Assembly: GCA_012064415.1 (NCBI GenBank)
Contig: SSNU01000404.1
Coordinates: 1-64,000, forward strand
Length of the DNA stretch: 64,000 nt
Direction of reading: 5' to 3'
Source of the DNA: Gyrodactylus bullatarudis
Lineage: Eukaryota > Platyhelminthes > Monogenea > Gyrodactylidea > Gyrodactylidae
Below the pieces are notes generated by a model. It was not told the origin of the DNA. It saw nothing but the letters and a program-made list of their open reading frames with translations, and made no database searches. Positions within the stretch are counted from its first letter, which is position 1, and each line of letters opens with the position of its first letter. Positions 10,412 to 22,637 of this stretch are shown here, piece by piece. The position numbers were made by a program, and so were the translations under genes.

Positions 10412-13400
10412 CTAACTGGTAGCTGTGGGTAGACGGAGTTGTTTCACAATAGCATTGTAAGTACTCTGAATTGAAGAGGAACGTGATGAAGAACCTGAAG
10501 AGGATAATTTTGACTTTTTCTTCACCTGTCTGAAGAGATTTGGTGAATTGGAATTCTCTTTGGTCTCATCTCCCTCTGAACAGAAGCCTTCCTCATCAGT
10601 TGTTACGTAACCATTTGAAATTATTTTAGGAAAATCAACTTTTGGACAGAGAACTTCACGGATGGCCTCGTCGTTCGTGACGTCAGAAGGATATTGGTTT
10701 CGGATATCTTCCATGAATAAATTGGCACCGCGTTCCTTTAGTAAATTGACAATATCTAAGTGACACCTTTGAGCTGCCCAATGCAATGCTGACCAACCAT
10801 TCTAAAGAAAAAAATGCAAATAGTTACCAATTTACTAACAAGTAGCTATTGAAATATATAGTAAATGTAGCGAGCTAAATATATATTTGGTAGAGAGACA
10901 TTAATTAAAGTTCACATGGGCCCAATAAATAAAAAATATGACTATATTTGTACTTGATAGAATATTGAAGAGCAATTCACAAGAGTGTATAACTGAACGT
11001 ATGCCCACAAGTACGTTGAACTGACGTTTAGAGAAGACAAAAAATTTATATTTTTGTGTATTTATTGCTATACAATTGTATTATTCTTTTCTTGTAAAAG
11101 GATCGTTATAAAGAAATCAATTTGAAAAAAAATTGAATTATATAAAGAAGTTGGAAGTAATTATCAACAACAGTGATTCCCATCCAAGTGAGAGTATTTA
11201 CTAGATTGAATATATATTTTAATACTAGAACAATGAGTGTGAAAATAATCACATGAGATAGAAAGGCCTCGAAAGTATAAAATGAACTGATCATGAGTTG
11301 TGCAATTCAAACCATGCAACTCTTTAAACTAGATTCAGTAGATAAACTCAACTTAATATTCTGATATTTTTGAAAAGAAATTGTTAGTGAATCTTCATGA
11401 CAAATATTTAATCATGAAGTTCAAGCAATTTCATATGGGAAATTTAATACAACCATTCTCAATTAATGTTTTATTGATTTTTGACGATATTTCTTCGAAA
11501 AACTAGCTGAATTCTCCCAAAAATGACTAAGAGGAACATCTTATTGTCTGCCATATCATTGAATCAGAATCTTGGAAAATCGACATCAAATTCAACCTCT
11601 GGATAGAGAAAAGAGTGATTTAGGACAAGGTCAACTGAGGATCATATTGTTTACAGATTATTATGGATTGAAAAAAATTTGCCAGTAGAACTGTGTGTCG
11701 ACTTAAAATCTTACTAGTGCCTTGAAATTTTTAATTTCCTGTATAATCTATTTTGGTGGAAAATTAGAATTCTATAAAACGTAGTACAGTAACATTGAAT
11801 TTTTGTCTTCTAGGCATTAAAAGTTTATCGCTCAGACCACAGGACTAACTCGCATTGAATTTGAGATATGATTTAGTCTATAATAGTCATCCCTTTTTAT
11901 CAAAGTTTTATCTCATTCTCGGAAAGAATAATACTTTAGTAACGAAACGTCTGACTGAGGCTTTGGATTTCATATCCCCTGTTGATTTCTCTAATAACTT
12001 GTACAATAAAAATCAATAGATTATCAAATTCTATCAGATAAAAGTGTATGCAGAAAAATGTACAAAAAACACATACTGTAATCGTTTAGTTTCCCCTTAT
12101 AATGAATTGAGAATGAAAAAATACATCTAAATGAAATTGAAATTAGTAGCAGTAAGGATGAAAAGATGTGTTATTTTCTCCATCAATTACGGGTATCAGA
12201 GGAAGAACATTTGTTTTCATTTCTCTCTCACTGTTTAGTTAGCATTCCTTTTTAGTAAAAAAATCACATTCACAAGAGGATAATGGATCAGATTTTCTTT
12301 TGTTATCAATTATTATCACACGGCAAGAGATTTTTTTGCACTTTTAGTAAAGTAATAAATTTGTTACCAATACAGTTGTTGATTGGCTTCATTTGAAGAA
12401 TGAAGAATGTAATCTTTAAATTCTACGACGAATTTATGACTAAAAAACTTGAGATAACGACAACTTTGATAACTCAGTAGTTATTTTAGCAATCAGAATA
12501 AAGTTTATCGCAATAAATGTAAATTGAGAGCCAAAAAATTATATCATTTGGATACTTTAATCTGTTTTTGTTCTGGTGAATTGAAAAGAATTGAATGTAT
12601 CAAAATTTTCAAGTAATTTTTTCTCAATAGTGTCTGAAAAAAAATTTTCTTCGAACAACAAAAAACAGATTAATAAAAGTTTATTCGTGCATTTCAAGGT
12701 TCAAATTCTGGTATAACATATCTCGAGTTTCACATATGTAGTTAAAAAGTAATGAAAACTCGATTTAATGTCATAAGTTAAAAAAAAATTTCATAAAAAA
12801 TTTGCACGAGAAATAAATGATGAAGTACTTTGGAGAATTAAAAGTTGATTTTCAATTAATTTTACTTGTTTTCTTTTAACTAGGATTCCTTTTTTACATT
12901 AGTCTGATTAGATACCTGAGAATAAAAAACTCTTTTAATGAGCAATGAAAGAATACTTTTGATAGGTTAATTATACTTTGGGAAAATTCTGAACCTATTG
13001 ACTGGATTTCAGCTTGAAAATTAATACATGTCTATAGAATTTTATCTTTTGTAATGGATCATTTTGAAGATCTGATTCGAAATTTTGATCAAGACCCTCT
13101 GTGTTTTTATTCAGATAGTAGGAAATCTTCTTATAAATCAACTGTTTATCTTTTCAATAAAAAAGAATTCAAATATTTTTTGAGACGGAATTACACAAAA
13201 TGTGTAATTAATCTCTTTATCATTCAGTCATTCATTCTATAGATGAAGAAGATAGAAGAGATAATCAATTCTCTAGATTATTTCCGAAAATTCTTTGATT
13301 TTAATAAATATACTTATTACTAGTTTGAGTGTAGAAGAACGCACAAGAAAAAGAGATAGATATAACGAATGATTGGAATGTAATATAAAAGAGAGTTTAG

Positions 13401-16400
13401 AGTAAGACTATATAGATATATGAAATATTGCAAAAGTGAAAGATTAGATAAAATCTATAAGCCCTAATAGAGGTTAAGGAATTTTAATACAGTAATACTA
13501 TAATGATAGAATCATCATGATTGACTTTAAATATTAATGTATACTGTATAAATAAATTTAATACTAGATTTGATCGGAAAAACATCATCATAATTTTGAA
13601 CCAAGTAGTTCTTCAGGGAGCTGTTCGGCATAGATTGACTATAACGCTGTTCGCTTGCTACCTGACTATGTTGTCTTCTAGCTTGTATTGGTCTATCTGT
13701 AGAAAAAGAAAGGGAGAGAAAGGTGTAGTATTTCTTAAAGAATAAGGATTATAAAAATCACAGTGATAATTTACCTGTTATTGTTATTTTTATAATCCTT
13801 ATTCTTTAAGAAATACTACACCTTTCTCTCCCTTTCTTTTTCTACAGATAGACCAATACAGGCCAGAAGACAACATAGTCAGGTAGCAAGCGAACAGCGT
13901 TATAGTCAGAAAAACATTAGTTTTTCAGTCTCCAAAGCCTTTTCCAGTAACTAGTTCAGGAGATGAACCATGGGAGTAATCGAATCTTATTGATCCAGAT
14001 ATTCGAGAAAAACCAAATGTGATATAATCTTTTTATTCATAATAAAAAATTAAGAGGTTCTGGAAAATGGCCTTTAAATGATATTTTAAATTCAGTAGTT
14101 TTTAATTTAAAACATATGAAAAAACCCAATTTTCAATTAATCTAGTAACAGTTGATTTATTGATATTTTGATGATATCATTTCTATTTCAAATGAGTAAC
14201 TCTATCGAAAAAACCCAATTTTCAATTAATCTAGTAACAGTTGATTTATTGATATCATTTCTATTTCAAATGAGTAACTCTATCGAGATATTTGATTTTT
14301 ATTTTGTTAATAATTTTTTAGATTAAAAGAAAATGATATCATAATAAATCGGCATGGAATTTCAATCAGGAAGTCAACCTTCTTTCTATGTAATCAAATA
14401 TTGAATTGGGAAATTATCAAATTACCATGCTAAATATAGACTAGACATGAATATGGAGAATTTAAATAAATTGGAAACTCACTTCGTCTGTAAGATGAAT
14501 ATTAGCTCCTTTATTGAGGAGGCTTTTTGCCAAGCCCAAATGACCATGATAACACGCAAACATGAGGGGAGTAAAGTCAGCCTATAGAAAAGAGAGAAAT
14601 AGAATTCTTAAAAACTATAATCATGGCAAAGAAAGAAATTCAAAGTTAAAAAATCTGTTTTAATCAAGTTTCAAAAGTTTAAGAAATAAATAATTTTTTT
14701 CAACCCCGATTCAGCTCCTGTTAAAAAATTATCAATTGCAAAACCCAACAGGATGAAAATGGGATGGAATTTCTCACCTTGGCACAAGCAAATGGATCTT
14801 CCTAATCAAAAGAGGTTATTTTCATGAGGTTATCTCAGATAAAGATCTAGGATTACGCTGAAGCCTTAAGGGTAGAAATGAATACTGTATATTTTATCAG
14901 TTTTTTTATAAATGAAGAATCCTTGAATTGCATGTAAAAAAAGAACTGGATTAATACAGTAAAACATCAAACAATTCTTATCAATGAAATAACTTGTAAT
15001 GTTAGACATGAAAGTGAAAGAAATATTTAAATGTATTTTTACTGAATAAAATCCAAAAAAAGGATATGAAATTGAAACCAGAACTGACATTTAGAACGAA
15101 GAACTATGGAGGAATCACAAAAGAAATTTGATTGTTTCCGTTTGTCAGAGATGAATTTTGTAATGAAACCCTTTGGAATCGATATATAGTTTGTCTTTCA
15201 TTGTAAATTTTACAGTTTAATGTCATGGTATAAAAAAGGGATGAAAAAATCGACTATCGAGAGAATAAATTTCCATATTGTTTTCAGGAAATACAAGGCA
15301 AGTTATAAAAGTACAGTGTGAAAAATGTTAACTTGAAATTGCACTTGCAATTTTTCACATTCTCGGAAAAAACTTGAAATCAAATTAAATGATTTTTTGT
15401 TTAATAAGAGGGTTGGATTTATTGGCCCAGAATCTGTATTACTTTTTAATCAAGACTTGTCTCCTCAAATATGTTCCCAAGTTATTTTGTGCGTCATACT
15501 CCAGATCAAATTTTAATATTGGTTTCTGGCTTTGATAAAATGTAGCCGTAAGATACTGATTGTAGCAATTTCGAAGACGAAAATTGTGCACTTCAATGTC
15601 TAACTATTTTGCTGGAAGCATTTGAAGATATAGAGATAGCGTTATATAAATTGTACTTTATCATAGTACCAAGATTGGTTTTATTGAAGTGATGATGAAA
15701 CAGAAACACTCTTGGATCTACATAAGTGATCAACTAAAATTTATCATGGTAATTATTATTATAATGAGATACTTTAGTAATATAGATACTATCTATTAGA
15801 TAGTATTAGTTTCTCAGAGAACCTTGAAGATAAAAAATGAAATGTATTTTTCTTCGTCACTTCTTATCATGTCTACACATCTAGGAGGGAAGATAAATCA
15901 AAATGTAAAAATTTCGTTGATAAAAATCAACGATGGAATAACAAATAAGGTTTCTTTCAAAGTCTATTTTTTGTTTATGAGTTTAAAAAGGAAAATTTAA
16001 TCTAGAAAGGGATGTATTCTTGTTTTTACCTTTTGCTTTGAAAGGTAGCTTTAATTATGTAAAATAAATGAAATGTATAAGGTTCAATAAATTATCCAAA
16101 TTAGTGAATTGCCTTGAATCAAGAAGGAATTTAAAAGAAAATAGTGTATAATCGAATAAATTTTCTCAATACAGAATGAAGATTTGAAAAAACCAAAAAA
16201 AATTATAATTCAATCAACTTTTCCATTATAGAGATAAATTTCCAATAGAATAATCAATGGAGTCACGAATCTTTAATCCTTGTGTATCGATTAAAATTAA
16301 AAATCAAATTACCAAACTGGAAGAATAACCAATCTTTTGATTTTTTATGGCAAAAGAAAAGAATTGACTTTAAACTGAAAAGAAAAGTATAATACCTTTA

Positions 16401-19400
16401 CTTGACATTATCAATCCAAGATAGATAGACAAGGTGATTTGTTTCTTTAAATTATTTGAAAGAAGCTTGATCAATTATTACATGTACTGCAGTAATTTTA
16501 CTACATATAACGGATAGTAAATTCGCGTGAGATTAAGAATAAATAACGTAGGATAAAGAAAAATTTTGAAACTAAATGAATTTCTTAATCTTGTAACCAA
16601 TTTTTTTTTTTATCAAAAGAAGTTATGATCAATAAAATTTCATTTTACTGTAGCTAAAAAGATTTGAGTAATATGTATGAAATTTCATCAGTGTACTTTT
16701 AGATAGATGCCAGACAATTTTATGATCAGAATAAAAGTCTTTTTATGAGAATGAAATGTGTGGGATTAAAAATCATAAACATTTTATTTGAGCTCAGGAA
16801 TCTATCTCCTCTATATAGGACTTAAAGTACAGAAATGCTAAAAAATAAATAAATAAAAATCTTTAGTCTAACAACTCAGTATGCATAATAATTAACTTGT
16901 AAAATTGGGAAATGTGTTTGTAGACGACTTGTTAAATATTGATTTTGTAATATTTTTCAAATAAAATAATGATAAAAAGATTTTTTGAAAAGATTACAAC
17001 AAGAAGGAATCAATGGTAAATCAGACTTTCAAAGTTTAACCACAAAAATGTCTGGAATTCAAATGGGAAAATATCAATCTAGAGATTATTCTAACCCCTC
17101 TTATTTATTATATCCTGTATGAGTCTTTTATGTAATTTAGACAATTTAAAGTTGAATTCTGTTCTAGGAAGATATAGAATCTCGAAGTAAAGAAAGATAC
17201 AATTGAGAATGGTGAATTTTTGAATTTTATCTGGATAAAATGGGATGAAGAGCCTCTTGAAATGGGAGCATTTTATCACCATGGAAAGAGGATTGTCAAT
17301 TGTTTTTCGTGCATCCTATGCGAATCAATATATATTGAAAGAAAGTTATTAATTCTGTCTGTAAGTCAAGTGTAATTGTAGAAACTCTCTAGTAGAAAGT
17401 GTACTGTAGATGAATTGGCTTTGGGGAAAAGAAAACAAAAATTCATGAATGTAGGCATTCCCTGAAAATATTAGGAGTATAATTAATAGTAAATTAATTT
17501 AAATTATTCACAGAGTCTGTAGGTACCTGATGAGAAAATCGGAAAGGTTTGTAATAAAATAATTCGATGAATGATAAAAGTTATAAAATTTAGTATCGAT
17601 TTCCATCTTTCTTTGGTTGGTGAATATATATGAGGGAGGAAAACAAGACGTAGACTGCTTTTATTTACAGACTGGAATAAGATCTAAATATATATTATTC
17701 ATAGAACTGCTACTGTTGTATCCCCAAGTCCTTTCAAATGTCTATAAAATATTCCAAATTTATTCTCCTATTGTGTACACTCTACAAATTATGGTTATAA
17801 AAATATTCATTTGTTAATATTTGATTGCCAATACACTCTTGATATGTTTTTGGTTAGATTAATTGGAAAGATGATGCAGTTCAAGATGACTCCATTTTAA
17901 AGATCTTTGCGTATTCCAGGAGATTAATAGATTTCTTACGAGCCTTGAATGAATAATGATGAGTTGATAAATACCCAGTGGGACTTTATCTTTGTGATCT
18001 GTATTATAGAAGTCACGAATTTATATACAAAAAATTAGGAATGATACAAGATAAAAATATAGTCCCATGTAAATGTACTTAGAGCTGATTCTCTCATGCA
18101 ATGGTTAAAAGCTTTAAAAGCATTAACTTGAGCATAGCTTTCAAGTTACCATTTAGGTTAATGGTCATCTCCTATTGCTCAAAATCTTGATTAAGAGCGA
18201 AACAATATTTCAAAAATCAAAATTATAAAAAATTTTCCACGAATAAAGAATCATACATGAATAGAGTTGAAGATGATTAATTCACAGCTTGGATTATTAA
18301 TCTTTGGAATATAAGATGGAAATATTGAATATTCCAAGGTAATACTCGTTTAGAATTATGTATGTGAAGAAGGAAGAAACGTGATCCCCCTTCAATCCCT
18401 GAGGACCTAGTATATGGGAAAAAGGAGGGGGGGGTTGTTGAGAAGGAAAAAGATTTCAACTAACCACATGATTGATGGTGAAATATCTATCTATGAATAA
18501 AATTGAAAAATATTTCTAATTGACGAGTCTACCTGATTTCCCATAAAAAAGTTTAGTGTAGTTTCTCAAAGGAGAACGAAAACAAAAAACCCCTACACAT
18601 TGCATGTATTTTTGAAATAGGGTCACTCATTGAACATCATTCTCACATCTCTCTTGACCATCATCTTATGATTTATTTTCTGGATTGATGATAATATAGC
18701 TACATTTACATACATTGAATAATCACAATTGTTTAGAACACTTCTTTCCAATTGTTGTATATGCTGATTGAGACATTTTTCATGCCAAGAGAGAAAAAAT
18801 TTCGCTTACTGTACTGTAATTAGAGTGCCTTGGTTTATTTCATGATATTATTCAAACCATTGGTTAATAGTCGAGAATTCAAATTCGTAAGGAAGGTTCG
18901 AGAAAACAATTGTAATGAGACTGAAGAGAAGTGAAAAAATAAACTACAGTCATCATTAATTAATATTATAATATTTAGAGTATTAAATTTGACCATTTAA
19001 CTGGGCCAATATTAAATGATAAGAGAATTTAAAGAATCAATGAAAATAATTAAAGAGTTGAAACAAGCCCCTAAATGAGCACATTATTGATTATTCATTC
19101 TGAGAGAGAAAGAAGAGAGGTACATGATCATCATTCAAATGAGTTGACAGAGCTAGAAAACTGTTTTATTGTTTCTATCCATAAAAATAAAACTCATTTA
19201 AATCATATTATTATTAGTTGTTGTTGGTGAGAGATAGATAATAAAGGACGAGAAGAGAGAGAATTAAAGACAGAGATTTTATCACTAAGATGAAGAACAA
19301 CAGAAAGAGAACATGGTGAGTAGTATGATTTTACATAAAATAGAGACATTTTCAATACAATATTTTATCATTGTTATGATTACTCAAAAAGTCGTCTTGA

Positions 19401-22400
19401 GATGAATAAAAAGAGATACTGCAAAAAGAGATCCATCAGTCATATTCTCCAGGGTGAAAGCCACACTTTTGTTCTGCATATAAGTATGCATTCATCATTA
19501 CTGTTTTATATAGAAAAAAAGTGTAATATCTATGATTCATTGTTGGTGTAAAATCCATAGATTCCAATAAATAAACGGGGTCAGTAAACTCATAATACAA
19601 ATCGAATCATTTTTGAAATATAGAATTCAATTACTGTATTATTTGATTTCATTTATTAGGATTAAAAATGCCGAGGATAGAACACTGCTTTTCTATTCTT
19701 AATCTTTAAAGATCCAAAGGAAATTTTTTCAAGGTATATCGCTGAGATTGGAAATTTTGTATGGTTCCCATATATGACCCACTGGGACTTGAAGGGTTAA
19801 GGATTTGTTTAACTGGCAGAAGTGTGTTCAACTCCTATAGATAAACTTGAATCTATATTTTAAAAGGCTCACATATTTGCCGATTCCGAGTCAGATTAAA
19901 AAGATGAAAATATTTCCAACACCAGATATTTCTAACACCAGATTATTTCTTAGATATTAGTAATAATAATTTATTGCGTACAGAATTAATTAGCCCAATT
20001 GAATTTAGCTCTCAGAAAATTTCTCATTCTTAGATTAAAGTATTTCAAACAAAGATTTTAACATGAATAAAATGCTCAGATTTAATACTAAATAAGTCAT
20101 TTAATTCTGCTAGTTTTTTGAAGAAGAACGGTGCTCTAACCTAGAATATCTATCAACAGAGAGTAGTTAGATTAATCCTTACTTGTAATTTATGAGAAAC
20201 TCTGCAGGTAAAGAGGAAAGAGGTCATCTCTCATGAAAATATGTGAGAGAATCCAACTCCATATGATACCGTTTAGAAATAAAGATTATGATTTAGAGAG
20301 AGAGAGAATACACATCAAGGTCACACAATAAAATTTTCCTACAAGAAACTAAAAAATCTATCAACATTTTATGGTGAGAATTAAAAAATTAAGCAAATTA
20401 GGATGGCAACTAGATAATAATAATAATTGTTCCGCTTTGAGAAATAATTTATTTTGGAATAGGACAATCTAAATCGGTACAAATACAATAATTATTATTG
20501 TTATGTAATTTTATTCAATATAATGCGTGTATTTCCTAATCAAAACTTCCTGGATGATTCATCAGGTGGATAGATTTAAATAAACTCTTTACTTTTTGAT
20601 AAAAGTAGGCATAGTGATCTGGGATGAAGAAAAACGACATTACTGCAAATTTACAATTGTGATCTTTTCACTTCATTCAGTTAACGATTAATTTAGGATC
20701 ATGAATGTAAAAATCAATAGATTGGGAAATGAAAGGGAATTCACATCTTCCATAACACAAAACGTATCAAGCATGAGGTTAAAGACGAAAACCAGAAATT
20801 ATCCTCAAAAAATAACGAGAGGCATTTTATGAGGTAATTTTTTTGAACTGTATCAAAAATATTATCTAGTTTTAGGAAAGTTGATTGTAGAATAAGTAAG
20901 GGCTAGAATAGTTCAAAATTTTATTGGAATAACCCAAAAATTATCTATGTAATCACTCTTTAAAATAAATATCATTGTAAAGGAGAGGAAGATCTCGAGA
21001 TTTTTGTCTAGTAGAAAATCTAATCAAAATAATTAACTAACAAGACATGATTTTGTATGGAAATTCGAGAAAAGGAGAAATGAATAGGGCATAAAGAAGC
21101 AGTCCATACAAGTAAATTATGACCACGTGTTTTCATTCGAGGAAACAATATCAGGTGAGAATTCATCAAAATCTCCAAGTTAATGGTATATACATACGTA
21201 AAAGTAACCCGATAAAATTGGGAAAAGGAATAAGGAAGCACTAAAAAATAGCCTACAATCAGATGATTCAGTTCCAGTGTATGGTTAATGACGAATGTAC
21301 AAATTATAAGGATATAAAGAAAAGATTTTCATAAATCATTCTTTTCAACTATTGATAATACTCACTTCAGATTCCCATGAGACAGTTTCCATTTCTGATT
21401 TGAGATCAATGAAACTGAGAGGTTCAGCTCTAATGGAAACCTGGTCTGATTTAATAGTGATTTGTTTGTTTTTATCGATATGAGTGTGAAGAACGTCTAT
21501 TCCGCGAGGGTTATATCCATCTTTATGTACAGACCATTTTACGTCAGTATTTATTCCTTCTTGTTTGAGTCTGTCGATTGTCTCAAGACGGCGAATCTCC
21601 ATGAATAAGTAATCAAGAGATTTAAGAAGAGACTCTTCATCCTTTGATTTGCTTCGACATAATTCGTGAAGAGCATTTCTACCTTCCTATAAAATGAAAT
21701 AAAAATATGAAATAGGTTAATGATCTAAATTCTAGATTCATAAGTTTTGATAGAGTTATCAGTTTTAAATACAATATTAGTTTTATATTGGAAATCAGCA
21801 TGAAGTTTATACTAAAGTGATGATGGATAGTTAACCTAGTTAGTGGAACTGTTACTTTTAATAGCGAAAATTATAACTTTCTACACAGTAGAATCTACAG
21901 ACAGTAATCACAGAAAAAGTAAATGCCGAAGAATCTATAAATTTTCACGACGATAAGGTAAATATAGTTTTCATCAAAAATTCAATATTAAATGCTAACC
22001 TTGTTTCTCCATGTAATATCGGCGTTATTCGATAACAATATTTTGATAATATTTGGTTGATTCCAATAAGTGGCATTAATAAGAGGAGTCCAATGCTGAT
22101 TATTGAAAGCATTAACAGAACAACCAGCATTAATAAGAATCTTGGTGCATTCTTCATCTCCTGCCATAGAAGCATGATGAAGGGCTGTATTTCCTTGTTG
22201 ATCTTTGACATGTATATCACAATTAGCTTCTACTAGTAATTTTACAATGTTTGGCTTCCCATGAGAAGCAACATGAATAGGGCAACTGTCATGCTAAAAA
22301 ATGATTAATTTCATAATTACAATATGAGATTTCCAATTGATATCTATTCCTTCACTAATATGAGTTTTCACTCGCCATTCTCTACCGAAACTACATGCTT

Positions 22401-22437
22401 CGAAAAAGTCCTCTTGTCTAGAGCTGTTCTGTCCCAT
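10412..22437 (-). CDS. Ankyrin-repeat protein, six exons, 414 aa
   Basis: Exons (minus strand): 22437-22321, 22293-22000, 21686-21366, 14801-14778, 14581-14483, 10801-10412; the total is 1245 nt, in frame throughout. The start is the ATG opening MGQNSSRQEDFFEACSFG. Ankyrin repeats are clear at about residues 10-140 (CPIHVASHGKPNIVKLLVEA, GNTALHHASMAGDEECTKIL, HWTPLINATYWNQPNIIKIL) and again at about residues 250-320 (DFTPLMFACYHGHLGLAKSL, GWSALHWAAQRCHLDIVNLL). Between them lies about 100 residues without repeats. The C-terminus is polar and ends in a Ser-rich tract. Ankyrin repeats bind other proteins; the MGQNSS start could be myristoylated, which would put it at a membrane (inference). I cannot assign a specific orthologue. 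Intron lengths are 27, 313, 6564, 196 and 3681 nt. Confidence 0.85.
13636..13908. repeat. Near-perfect hairpin element, two 123-bp inverted arms (MITE-like)
   Basis: The left arm 13636-13758 is the reverse complement of 13786-13908 at 121 of 123 positions, with a 27-nt loop. The two mismatches are adjacent transitions near 13681-13684 and their partners. The outer end reads TGACTATAACGCTGTTCGCT. The structure is that of a miniature inverted-repeat element or a foldback. No target duplication is obvious. A diverged match to the outer end lies at 53631-53657, so the sequence is dispersed. Confidence 0.8.
14118..14284 (+). repeat. Tandem duplication, 89-bp and 78-bp units
   Basis: Unit 1 (14118-14206) and unit 2 (14207-14284) both start GAAAAAACCCAATTTTCAAT and end GAGTAACTCTATC. 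They differ by 11 bp (TATTTTGATGA-like) absent from unit 2, next to a GATAT direct repeat. It lies inside the ankyrin gene's last intron. Confidence 0.85.
14778..14801 (-). other. 24-nt microexon of the ankyrin gene
   Basis: On the minus strand TTTGATTAG precedes GAAGATCCATTTGCTTGTGC-CAAG, followed by GTGAGAAA. It encodes EDPFACAK in phase 0. Skipping it keeps the frame, so it could be alternatively spliced. It joins VSWESE to ADFTPLMFACYH, supplying the start of the next ankyrin repeat. Confidence 0.7.
14802..21365 (-). other. Long intron of the ankyrin gene (6.6 kb)
   Basis: It begins GTGAGT and ends GATTAG on the minus strand. No nested gene was recognised. A short frame at 20122-20205 (+) reads YQQRVVRLILTCNL and resembles the C-terminal Gln-Arg helix of LINE reverse transcriptases, a probable relic. 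GA-rich microsatellite patches occur near 19240 and 20298. Confidence 0.6.
22294..22320 (-). other. 27-nt intron of the ankyrin gene
   Basis: On the minus strand CATATT is followed by GTAATTATG...TTTTTTAG and then CATGACAGT. Reading through meets an in-frame TAG; removing exactly 27 nt restores an ankyrin repeat (GIDINWKSHI then HDSCPIHVAS). Confidence 0.75.
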
Positions 22438-22637
22438 TTTTTGATTTGTTCAATTTTGCGTTCGAGTAAAAGATTCAATTTGATCTTGTAAAGTTGTTTG
22501 TATAGTTACACTTTACGAAAATTTTAGTCATTTAGTAGAATATCATAAAACAACCCAATTAAACCACTTTAGGATCTATATAGTCCCCTTAAAATTGATA
22601 CAATAAATTTTGAAAACAATTTCAGCTATTCATTTTA
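22438..22637. promoter_or_regulatory. Divergent promoter region shared by the ankyrin and mitochondrial carrier genes
   Basis: Only 200 bp separates the two start codons, which point away from each other. Both 5' UTRs and promoters must lie here unless there are distal noncoding exons. I see no clear TATA box. Confidence 0.5.

Larger units (their letters stand above)
10802..14482 (-). other. Last intron of the ankyrin gene (3.7 kb)
   Basis: It begins GTGAGT and ends TTTAG on the minus strand. It contains the 273-bp hairpin (13636-13908) and an 89/78-bp tandem duplication (14118-14284); the rest is AT-rich with no recognised gene. Confidence 0.7.

Noticed and set aside
13521..13745. 74-codon open frame ending in the hairpin arm
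   Set aside because: Composition follows the repeat; no homology or start context.
21945..22220. 91-codon minus-strand frame with hydrophobic stretches, suggesting a membrane protein
   Set aside because: It is an alternative frame of ankyrin exon 2, whose correct frame shows clear ankyrin repeats.
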